From the NCBI RefSeq assembly GCF_000226115.1, contig NC_016462.1, forward strand, positions 1,984,001 through 2,048,000: a stretch of 64,000 nt of DNA. Reading direction: 5' to 3'. The notes under the pieces are model-generated. The model saw nothing but the letters and a program-made list of their open reading frames with translations, did not search any database and was not told the DNA's origin. Source of the stretch: Thermothielavioides terrestris NRRL 8126 (taxonomy: Eukaryota > Ascomycota > Sordariomycetes > Sordariales > Chaetomiaceae). Every line of letters starts with the position of its first letter. Within the stretch, counting starts at the first letter, position 1. This document shows, in pieces, positions 10,872-20,252 of this stretch. A program made the position numbers and the translations under genes.

Positions 10872-11724
10872 TGCGAGTGTGTGTGCCGAGTCTTCGGCGA
10901 ACTTTGTTGTTCTCGGGGGGAGTTTTGGACAGAGGCAGAACTTGGAGGCAGAACTGGGAGAACAGACGCCGACCGAGCGGGTTTGCAAAGACGAAATCTC
11001 GCTCCGCTCAGCTTGTTGAGGTGAGGATCAAAGTGTGTGAAGAACGTCGGTTTCTGGAAGAGAATACTTGGACATGTACATCGTTTTGCGCAGATGTGTG
11101 TAAGTGATCCGGTCTAGTGGGCTGCCTATTCGAGGAGGAAACAGTCGAGTGCTCTGCTGAACAGCGGGTATTATTCATGCGTGCGCATGGGGAAGCCGAG
11201 CGCAACCCGGACCGGCTCTAGCCAAGCAGTAAGGTAGCCACCTAGCCGGCCGTGTGCCACCTGAGCTGCAACCGCGCGTAACTTCCTCAGCGGTAGGTAC
11301 CCTAGTGTAACGTTCGGTACCTTCTGTGCTCCATCAAAGCGCCGCTTTCCCTTTCCAGATGTGGCTTGAATTTGATGATCCCACCAATCGCATGTGCCCA
11401 CCCTGGAGCTGCGCTTCACTGTGGCTAAGCGCGCCGCCCCTCAGCGGGGAGTCCAATAAGCTCCCTCAGGTCCGCGGTGCTGGGCTTGGAACGGGCCGCA
11501 ATTGGGAAGCGGCATCGCGCAGCCGTCTGGGTCAGAGCTCCATACCTTACTGAATTTCATCACCGCAGTTTCCCAACACAATGCATGCTTAGATTCGCCT
11601 TCACGTGTTGATAGCCACGGGCCCTGCAGCAGCCCACTGATTTTTACCGCGCGGACGCCGATGGACTAAAGCCAGTAATAACTCACTTCACATATCCGAT
11701 TCGGCTCATGACGCGGTGCTCGTC
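10872..11724. promoter_or_regulatory. Divergent promoter region
   Basis: 853 bp between divergent start codons. It includes a GGTAGGTACCCTAG-type motif near 11291-11304 and a CCAAT-like stretch near 11451 (GTCCAATAAG). No ORF of interest. Confidence 0.4.
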
Positions 11725-12402
11725 ATGGAGAATCTCACCATTTCCGACCCTCCCCCTCCTCTGCAGCAGGGCGGGCCCGGGGGGGTACCCCCCGTGCTAG
11801 GGCGGCCCCCTCCGCCGCCCCAGCAACTGCCTGCCCAGATGTTCACCACCGCCGCTCAACTTCTCGATCTCACCGACAGTAAGGCTTCCGAGATATGGCT
11901 CCACACCTGGTTTGATCAGGCGCTGACCGCGGAACAGAAAAGCTCATGGTAGCACTGCGCGACGGACGAAAGCTTCTGGGAATCTTGCGCAGCTGGGATC
12001 AGTTTGGTATGAGCCATCACGTCACATCACACCCAGGTGAAGTTGTGCCGAGGAGTCCGAGTTAACGTCCGCGTCCTTGGCCCAGCAAACCTGGTTCTGC
12101 AGTCCACCAAGGAGAGGATTTTTGTGCCGCCCGGGACGGCGCCCAACCAGACCCGGGGCCTGTATGCAGACATCGACCGCGGCCTCTTCCTCGTGCGGGG
12201 AGAGAACGTGCTCCTGATGGGCGAGATCGACCTCGACAAGGACGATGACCCGCCTCCCGGATATGACCTGGCCGACCTGGAGCTTGTTCAGAGCCTGGCC
12301 AAACGGAGAAAACAGCAAGACAAAGCCAAGGAGAAGAAAAAGATTAAGATGCTGGCCACCGAGGGTTTTGAGGGCGAGAACCTGGGTGAAATTCTTCTGT
12401 GA
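11725..12402 (+). CDS. lsm1: U6 snRNA-associated Sm-like protein Lsm1
   Basis: Core subunit of the cytoplasmic Lsm1-7 ring that binds 3' ends of deadenylated mRNA and promotes decapping in P-bodies. Exons 11725-11878, 11938-12006 and 12086-12402 give 179 residues. The Sm1 motif is KKLMVALRDGRKLLGILRSW, continuing DQFANLVLQ across the second junction. The Sm2 motif is GLFLVRGENVLLMGEID. The C-terminal extension ending in ENLGEILL is characteristic of Lsm1 rather than other Lsm proteins. An unusually Pro/Gly-rich N-terminal extension of about 38 residues precedes the fold, common in filamentous fungi. The first ATG (11725) is used; an in-frame GTG upstream is not a likely eukaryotic start. Confidence 0.95.
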
Positions 12403-12769
12403 TGTAGGAAAAGGGGGGGAAAGTCGACGGGGAGACTGGTGGTTTGGAGGCAGAATATTGTGAAATGCCATCCATCCACTTCGGCGGTTTATTCAGAGTC
12501 TCCAAGGTCTCATACATGAGAGGCCCTGGAACAGAGCATCGAGCTACTATGCAATTTACGACATGGACCTGGCCCATTTTGCGGCCGCACCCGTGAACCA
12601 CTTACTTCACTCGCTGCTACTCGGAACTAGGGGAGCTCTCTGGAGTGATTCACGCCTAGCCGATTCGGATACTCAGCGGGCAACGTAAATATACGTATGT
12701 ATATCTTGACAGCCATGGTAGGTACTGCGCCCTGTTACAGGAGTGCCGACACTAAATGCGTGGTCTCTC
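12403..12769. other. Intergenic, convergent 3' ends
   Basis: 3' flanks of Lsm1 and of the glycosidase gene. It has AT-rich blocks near 12685-12712 that could serve as polyadenylation signals. Nothing else is seen. Confidence 0.4.
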
Positions 12770-14931
12770 TCACATCGCGGGCTCAAAGCCTGCCACCTGG
12801 ACATCCTTCTCCCATGACTTAGGCCAGTGGCCGGTCTTCCCCTCGCTCCCATCCCAGCCGCCTGCCATCATCGCCGTCGCGATCAGCAACGAAGCCGAGT
12901 TCGGGAAGTACGGCGTCGGCACCCTCGACCCGCCCACGGGATACCCAGCGTCATCAAACTGGAAGATCGGATGCAGCAGATACTCGACCGCCTGCTCCGG
13001 GTCCCCGAGCCGCAGCGAGTTCATGGCCAGCATGCCAAAGTCCCACCCGTACGAGTAGTCCAGCGCCCACAGCTCCTTGATCAACGCCGCCGTCTTCTTC
13101 ACCGCCGCCATGTCCAGCGGCGGGCCGCTCGCCGGCGGCGGCAGCAGCCCGAAGATGCCCGCCATGGCCGGGTGATCGTTGGTCGTGGCGTTCGACGTCC
13201 ACATGCCCGGGATGCCCTCGTACACGGCGTACGCGCCGTCCGCCATCGGCAGCGGCGCCAGGCCGTCCCGCACCGCCAGCCACGCGCGCGGCACGGGCTT
13301 GCCCTGGCGCGTCTTCCACCGCACCGCCACGTCCAGCCCGAAGCGCCAGTACGCCAGCTCGAAGGTCGGGTTGACCGTCGCGTTCGGGTCCGTGTTCTCC
13401 GAGACCGGGTACATGGGCGGGCCCAGGTCGTACACGCGCGTGGACGCGTTCCAGAAGGCGTACGAGGCCATGAAGTCGGCCGTGGCGGTCAGCACGGCGT
13501 CCCAGCGCGCGAGCGTCGCCGCGCCGGGGAAGGCGCGGTACTCCGTCTCGGCGAAGTACATGGGGTGCGGCTGCTGCCAGATCAGCAGGGCGTTGATGTC
13601 GCCCGGCGCGCTGCGGCCCGACGGGTCGCTCATCTTGCCCCAGCGCGCGCCGGCGTAGCCCTGCATGCGGGCGCGCGCGAGCGAGGTCGGCAGGAACTGG
13701 TGGTACGTGGACGGCAGGCTGCGCCAGAGCAGCGGGAAGCGGTTCCAGCGCGCGAAGGGCAGCAGGTGCCAGAGAGCCATCTCTAAGTGGAACTTGCCGT
13801 ACCACCCGTTGTTGACCAGGCCGGACTCCTGCGGCGGGTAGGAGGACGCCGAGTTGACGGCGGTGAGGTACTGGGAAAGGATGATGCGCCGTTGGAGATC
13901 CTTGGCTCGGGGGTCCTGCACGGCCGAGAGGTCGATGAACGCGCCCGTGGTCCAGAAGGATTTCCACCAGTTGCGGGACGCCGAGACGACTCGCGAATAT
14001 GTGGTTGTCGGCTGGTCGTAAGCGGCGAGGGAGAAACTGATGACTAGCTGGACGTTGCTTTGGGATGCGGCGAAGGAATAACGATGGGTCCCCGCTGCAG
14101 GGCCATCTATCCTTCCCCGACCGGTCCACGCGACGTGTGTGAAGTAAGTAGCACCATCCAAGCTGTGCTTGATCCTGGCTGTGTTCGGAGACAGCTGCTC
14201 GAGAACAGTTGAGTGTTTGGATGTGAGGTTGAAGTGACCGACAAATGGAGCATTGAACTTCTCAGTATCGGGGTAAGGAAAGTCGAAAAAGAGGCCGAGC
14301 CCCTGTGTCAGCAGCTTCGACTGGACATTGACTGCGACGGTATCCGAGCCGGGATCGGCCCACGTCTCGACCTGGACGGAAGATCCATTGTACACAAAGG
14401 ACGATGAGAGCCTCCCGGACCACAAGTCGAGTTCCTGGCTCTTTTGTTGCAGGTCGTCCTCGGTCACATTCTGCTGCCCAAACGTAAACCCGACGTTGGC
14501 CAGGTTGAGTCGATTGGGGTTCTGAATGAGCCAGGTCGAGATATCATTCTCGGCCGGGTTGGGCATCTCGTAAGTGACCAGCCTGCCGTGTGTCCACATC
14601 TGCATGCCCGTGTAGTCTGGACAAAGTAAGTAAGAGGGTGTTATATCGGGGCTGCAGCACGGGGCGTACCTTCGACAGACGTCTGACCAGGCGTCGTCGG
14701 GAGACTGAAGTTATGCCAGCCCCATGTCGACATGATGGCATACGGCTTGAACGTCTGCAAGCCCGTGACATCTGCGCCAAAGGCGAAGTTGCCATTGCCG
14801 ACTTGCAACGGCGTGGAGTCAGAGCTCTGATTCCGCCGGACATTGAACGATTGCACAACCTTTCGGCGCTGCGGAAGAGACACCCCCTCCGCAAGGGAGG
14901 TTAGAGCGAGAAGAAGAGACAGGAACCGCAT
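12770..14931 (-). CDS. Secreted six-hairpin (alpha/alpha-6) glycosidase-like protein
   Basis: Exons 14931-14670 and 14616-12770 give 702 residues. The N-terminus MRFLSLLLALTSLAEG is a signal peptide, so the product is probably secreted. Motifs of the six-hairpin glycosidase superfamily are visible: GNGNFAFGADVTGLQTF near the N-terminus, NNGWYGKFHLEMALWHLLPF, the LLIWQQPHPMYFAETEYRAF segment, and the C-terminal YSYGWDFGMLAMNSLRLGDP. Several N-x-S/T sequons agree with secretion (NQSS, NVTE, NATV). It resembles fungal proteins annotated as GH65/GH95-like or simply six-hairpin glycosidases; the substrate is not readable from sequence. No other carbohydrate gene is adjacent. The 53-nt intron lies just after the codons for TSVEG, within the first 90 residues. 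Confidence 0.88.
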
Positions 14932-16170
14932 CGTTCTTGCACTATTTGCGCAGCCACCGGTACATACCTACACTGAGATCCTACTCTGACGAGGAACCTG
15001 AGCCAGGAACAGGCAATAATGTATAATTGCACAGCACCCCCTAGGCCTCAACCGTTCGCAACCACACGTCCGGATCCCCCAAGCTTGGTACCGGCTTCCC
15101 CAGGATTCATCCATCCATAGCATACCCCCAGTGACCCATTTGTCCGGTACAGAGGGGCTGTTGCCATCCCGTACAAGGCAAGGATGGTCATTAGCCGTTG
15201 CATGCAGGGTGTGATCCATCTTTGCCGTTCCCGGCTCTGCGGGGTTGTCGGGGCGAAAGTCAACATGCTCGGTACACAATGACCCGATAGCGCCGGCGAT
15301 ACACGGAAGAACGTGAGCTGAAGGAAAAGAACTAAATGGGAAGAAAGGGGTAGAAAACGGGATGAGAGAGAAGACATAAGACAAAAGAGGAAAGAAAGAA
15401 ACAAGGAAAGCGGAAAGAAGGAAAAAAAAAGGGATAAGGAAAGAAACAGGAGGGGAAAGAAAAAGGAAGCAGAGGGGAAAAAAGGAGAAGAGAAGGTTAG
15501 GAATTTAGAGAGCCGACTTCTCGAGAGGTCTTTGTGAAGTTATGGGAGAGACGGAAGAGGTAATGCTCGAGGCATGTTTGTCTGACTTGTTTGGAGTGCC
15601 GTACCCCACGATAAATCGAGGATCACGAAACAGTGGACCGAAATTGGGGGAAATTGGGGGATGACTGCTGATGCTGGCATTGGACGGCACACGAGCACCT
15701 TGGTGGCGGCTAGCGCGGCACTACCCCGCTAAAATGTGGCGCTCTTCAGTGGCCTGGCCCTGTCTTCAGCTGCTGAGCCGCATCAGCCAGGGCGGGCGCT
15801 GTTGCCAGAGCTGGCGAAAGCGCCCGGGCAAGAGAAGTGTAAACATCTCTCCCGTCCCGCATTGATCTGCATTTGTTGACTTTGCAGCCCTTCATCCATC
15901 CACCATCATCGTCATTCCCCTCCGCTCCGAATTCCAAGTGGAAAGTTATCGGCCATCCGATTACAGTACAACATCTTTGCAGAACCCGGCATCTGACAGC
16001 TTGCATCGGTACCGCATCCCCTGACTCCGCTTGCCCACGCGCTGGTGGAGCAACTCCCAGCTAGCTGCGTCATAACGGACTGCCCCGCTAACCGTAACCT
16101 GATTGTCTGACGGCGGCCGCAGTTCAACAGCATCCTTCCGAGCGAGCGCCCGTGCTCCCTGGTTCTCGCC
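14932..16170. promoter_or_regulatory. Divergent promoter region with polypurine tract
   Basis: 1.24 kb between the glycosidase (minus) and Mob1 (plus). From about 15333 to 15497 the plus strand is almost entirely A and G (polypyrimidine on the glycosidase sense strand), a composition frequent in fungal promoters and 5' UTRs. No gene is recognised. Confidence 0.5.
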
Positions 16171-17171
16171 ATGAGTTCCTTTCTTACAACTGTGTAAGTT
16201 GTTCTCTCGCTGTCGCGACCGCTTTCGCAATGGAAACCCACCGATTGTATTGCCTCCTCCTTCCCTGGCACACCAGGCGCATCCCCCTCTGGTTCGCTTG
16301 CCGCACGCGCCTAATGTTGGGTGCCAACACGGACCACTTGCTAACTTGCAGCGCTTGAACGCAGCAATAACCGGACGAAGACCCAGTTTCGACCCCGAGG
16401 ACCCGGTAAAGGCGGCGCTACGAGCTACCAGCTTCGCCAGTATGCGGAGGCGACATTGGGCGGAGGGAGCCTGCGGAAGGTGGTGAAGCTGCCGGAGGGC
16501 GAAGACGAGAACGAGTGGCTGGCAGTCAACAGTATGTCCGGTTGAGTGGCCATGTCGTCTGCGCGCACGCGTGTGCTGACAAGAGCGACGGCAGTGGTCG
16601 ATTTTTACAACCAGATCAACCTCCTTTACGGCGCCATCACCGAGTTCTGTTCTCCTCAATCGTGCCCGGAGATGAAGGCGACGGACGAGTATGTGTGAGG
16701 CACGTGGGTTGCGTTTCACATGCGCTGACGGGTCAGGTTTGAATATCTCTGGCAGGATTCGGAGAATTACAAGCGGCCCACGAAGATGCCCGCGCCGGCG
16801 TATATCGAGCAGTTGATGACCTGGGTTCAGAGCAACATTGACAACGAGGCGGTGCTCCCGAGCCGCATTGGTAAGGCACACGAGCCGGCTCGTACACATC
16901 GTTGGCAACCGGGACTGACCAGCATCCAGGCGTGCCGTTTCCCAAGTCGTTCCCGGCCCTGGTGCGCCAGATATTCAAGCGCATGTACCGCGTCTACGCC
17001 CACATCTACTGCCACCACTACCCCGTCATCCGCGAGCTTGGCCTCGAGCCGCACCTCAACACCAGCTTCAAGCAGTACGTCCTCTTCATCGATGAGCACA
17101 ACCTCGCCAGCGGGAAGGATTACTGGGGTCCGCTGGGCGACCTGGTGGACAGCATGCTGCGCAGCGACTAG
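16171..17171 (+). CDS. mob1: Mob1, Dbf2/Ndr kinase activator
   Basis: Mob1/phocein-family co-activator of the Dbf2-type NDR kinase in the mitotic exit/septation initiation network, acting at spindle pole body and septum. Exons 16171-16193, 16365-16531, 16595-16688, 16737-16870 and 16930-17171 join to 219 residues. The first coding exon is only 23 nt (MSSFLTTV). Zinc ligands are visible as CSPQSCPEM for the Cys pair and [10 protein letters not shown] for the His pair. Further family landmarks are [21 protein letters not shown] and [14 protein letters not shown]. Junctions keep these landmarks intact. A Byr4/Bfa1-like regulator of the same pathway lies at 53.7 kb, unlinked as a unit. Confidence 0.95.
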
Positions 17172-17720
17172 GCCGAGGCCGTCGTTGTTTCCTTTCGACA
17201 TAGAGGACGTTGGGCTTTTCCTTTGCACGGCGGCGTTCGGTTTGGTTGGGGCGGATACAGGCAGGACCCGTTAGGACCCGTTAGCTGGCAGTGAGTAGGG
17301 TTCAGGGCTGGGACAATAAAGCATGCGGGATCATGGTAATGGTATTTGGTGGTTTGGGCGATTGCTGGCAGTGAGGCGCCGCGGCGTCTCTGGGAAGCGG
17401 GCTTCTGTAGGGATTACTGTAAAGAGATACGCGCTGCAGCTGAATTGGGTTTTTCCAGCTCTCGAATGGAATGCTCGCCCAGTGTTCAGTACTGCTCATG
17501 AGCAAGAAACAACAGTGGGTCAATCAGCTGCTGAAACTGTGCCTTGCCAAGACTTGTCAGAAGCACCTGCCCGATCCCACCCGGAAGGTGTTTTCTGCCT
17601 TAGGCAACCACGAACTTGCCGAGCAGCCAAACCCACCCCATTGCTGAAAACTGCACGGAAGCTCGCTTCACGACATTCGAGGTCCGATCAGCCATATCGC
17701 ATCGCCCACCCCCAGCCACC
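17172..17720. other. Intergenic between tandem genes
   Basis: 3' flank of Mob1 and promoter of the OSCP gene. A direct repeat of AGGACCCGTT occurs near 17262-17282. No gene is seen. Confidence 0.4.
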
Positions 17721-18719
17721 ATGTTCTCGCGCCAGGCACTGCTGCGCTCCGCGCGGACGGCAGCTCCGCAGCGTGCTCTTCTCGGCCAGACCCGCACCTT
17801 CGCCGCGCCGGCTTCGAGCGAGAAGGTGAAGCCGCCGGTCGCCCTCTTCGGCCTCGACGGCACCTACGCCACTGCTCTGGTACGCCCGCTCCAACCCGCC
17901 CGATTGGTCTGGTCATAGGCACGCAATGGAGGAGGAATGGCTGCCGGGTGCTCCGTGGAGTTCTCGATTGGCCCATTGGCTTGAGGGAACAAGCACGCGA
18001 AACGGACGAGACTAACCTGCGTCATTTTGCTTGGGCTCCCTCGAACAGTACACGGCCGCCGTCAAGACCTCGTCCCTCGAGCCCACTGCGAAGGGCATCG
18101 CCGCCCTGGGCAACCTGCTGCAGAGAGATGCCAAGCTCGTTACCATCCTAGAGGCCCCGACCCTCACGGCCGCCGACAAGAGCGCCATCGTCGCCGAGCT
18201 CCAGAAGAACACGGGTGCCGCCGGCGAGACCATCAAGAACTTCCTCGCGACCCTCGCCGAGAACAACCGCTTGGGTCTCCTGCCCGGCGTCTGCGAGAAG
18301 TTCGCCGAGCTCATGAGCGCCGCCCGCGGCGAGGTTGAGATGGTGGTTACTAGCGCTCAGGTACGGGTTCTCCGGCAACCGGGTTGAGGAAGAGGTTGCG
18401 GGATGTCTGGTGGAAGGGACGCGGTGTTGACGCATGAGTGCATCACAACAGCCTCTGGACAACAAGACTCTCTCCCGCCTCGAGACCGCCGTCTCCAAGT
18501 CGAGCTATGTCGGCGCCGGCAAGAAGCTGAAGGTCACGAACAAGGTGTGTTTATACTCTTCCCGTTCCCCGCCCAACGCGAGGGATTGCCGGCTGATATT
18601 CGTAGGTCAACCCCGATATCATTGGCGGGCTCGTCGTCGAGGTCGGCGACAGGACAATCGACCTCAGCGTCTCGTCCAAGGTGGCCAAGATGAACAAGCT
18701 CCTCACCGACACTCTGTAG
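17721..18719 (+). CDS. atp5: Mitochondrial ATP synthase subunit 5 (OSCP)
   Basis: Oligomycin-sensitivity-conferring protein, the peripheral-stalk subunit that joins F1 to the stator of complex V in the inner mitochondrial membrane. Exons 17721-17879, 18049-18360, 18452-18544 and 18606-18719 give 225 residues, the family's usual size. All four exons are in phase 0. The first about 30 residues (MFSRQALLRSARTAAPQRAL) are a typical Arg/Ala-rich presequence. The mature start is SEKVKPPVALFGLDGTYATALYTAA. C-terminal signature VNPDIIGGLVVEVGDRTIDL is spliced from the last exon. The ATG has a CCACCATG context. Confidence 0.96.
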
Positions 18720-19461
18720 ATTACCCCTTTTTCCTTTGTAGCAATGGGACCGTGCTGTTGAGCGGGGAGCTGGGCGTGCGAGAGAAGGGGCGACCGAACC
18801 ACAGCAGGCTCGCGGTCTAATTTTGAAGTACCCCTGTGTATATGAGCCAAATAGACGACTTGCTGCGTCTCGTTTTGCCTTCGTGCCTGACAGATACGAG
18901 GACGCCTGGGGTCTTTGTCGATATATCATGCGTTTACCGTCCGACCTGTTGCGGCAGGTCCTCGTTCCTCTGTTGCGAGTGATCAACAACGATAAGTCAG
19001 TCGTCCGAAGAGAGAGAGATCCAGCCTCCGGCTTTTGTTGACGGCAATACTTCATGGAGTCGATGCGTCCAACCCCTGACTACGGAGCTGATTAGGTACT
19101 TTCGCAGTGATGCGACTCAACTGTACTGAGACCACACAGCCAGCTCCGTGATTCCACGCAGTTTTCCTCCAACCCGTCACCCCGCACGCTCTAGCTGTGA
19201 GGATTCATTGCACGTAAGCTGGCAGATGGCGATGCCTCCGTCGAGTCGGTTAAGGTTAAGCGAGCACCCATGCACCAAATCAACAACTCTTCCCAAGTGA
19301 CCCTCCCGAGTGAAAGACACCAAGCGCCTGTCAACAGGCAGCTGCTCAACGATGCAGTTGATAAACATCAAGGGAAACCCACCATTCGCAGAACCAGTAC
19401 ATCAGGTGGATTCAGGGGTGGAATACAGGACAAAAAGATGCAAAAGAAAAGCGAAATATCC
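18720..19461. other. Intergenic
   Basis: 3' flank of the OSCP gene and sequence upstream of the tRNA's 3' end. I see no gene in it. Confidence 0.4.
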
Positions 19462-19532
19462 TGCGTCAGCCGCGAATCGAACGCGGGGCCCATCGATGGC
19501 AACGATGGATTTTACCACTAAACCACTGACGC
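19462..19532 (-). tRNA. tRNA-Gly(GCC)
   Basis: A 71-nt cloverleaf on the minus strand. The acceptor stem begins GCGTCAG and pairs with the 3' CTGACGC, followed by an A discriminator. The D arm carries the A-box TGGTTTAGTGG. The anticodon stem CATCG/CGATG encloses the loop TTGCCAT with anticodon GCC (plus-strand positions 19498-19500). The T arm carries the B-box GTTCGATTC. There is no intron and no encoded CCA, as expected for a nuclear eukaryotic gene. On the minus strand the following bases should contain a pol III T-run. Confidence 0.97.
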
Positions 19533-19955
19533 TTAATGACTATGATGCACAGGATTCCTGCATAGCAAGGGCCCACCCTGGCCAGCCTGCGTCACACCAA
19601 ACATCAGCCCCTGAAACTCGGCTTGCCGTCTTGCTTTAGTTGCAGATACTCTGCGCTCCTCACAGCTAAACCGTAAAGCAACAGCAAAGAGATGGCTGCC
19701 TTCTTTCAATTGCATGTTTCCAAGACAACTCTATCTATTTCTATCAAGCATATCCACAAACATCCCTCTTTTCCAACTCAACACCCAACGGACCCTCAAT
19801 ATACCCCTTTCCCTGCTCCTCCCGATATACCACAGCTACACCACCCCTTACTATATACCCACCCCACATCACCAACGACCGAGAGAACAATATCTATCTG
19901 CCTCTCTGCCAACCTCCCAGTCCCATCTACCCTAATTCCCCAGTTCCCAGTCCTT
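19533..19955. other. Intergenic
   Basis: Region 5' of the tRNA and 3' flank of the GH63 gene. It is pyrimidine-rich around 19740-19950. No gene is seen. Confidence 0.4.
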
Positions 19956-20220
19956 TCAAACCCTCGCCTCAAACTCGTCCGCACCATCTTCATCACGCCT
20001 CTCCAACCGTACCCGCTCCAGCTGCTGCGAGATATACGCATGCAGATGCGCGTCCGCCTCGGCGCGCGCCCTCGCCCGCTCCGGATCGTCGTACAGCAGT
20101 CCCGCCGCCGCGTGGACCGATCCGCGCCTCGCCGCGCCACCACCGCCGCCGTTGCCGTCATACCCTCCTTGGGTGGTGTCGTCGCCGTCGCCGTTGACGT
20201 CGCCGTCACCGTTGACGTCG

Positions 20221-20252
<32 letters not shown>

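Noticed and set aside
12827..13786. 319-codon open frame antisense to the six-hairpin glycosidase
   Set aside because: Arg/His/Val-rich shadow of a GC-rich exon; no start context or domain.
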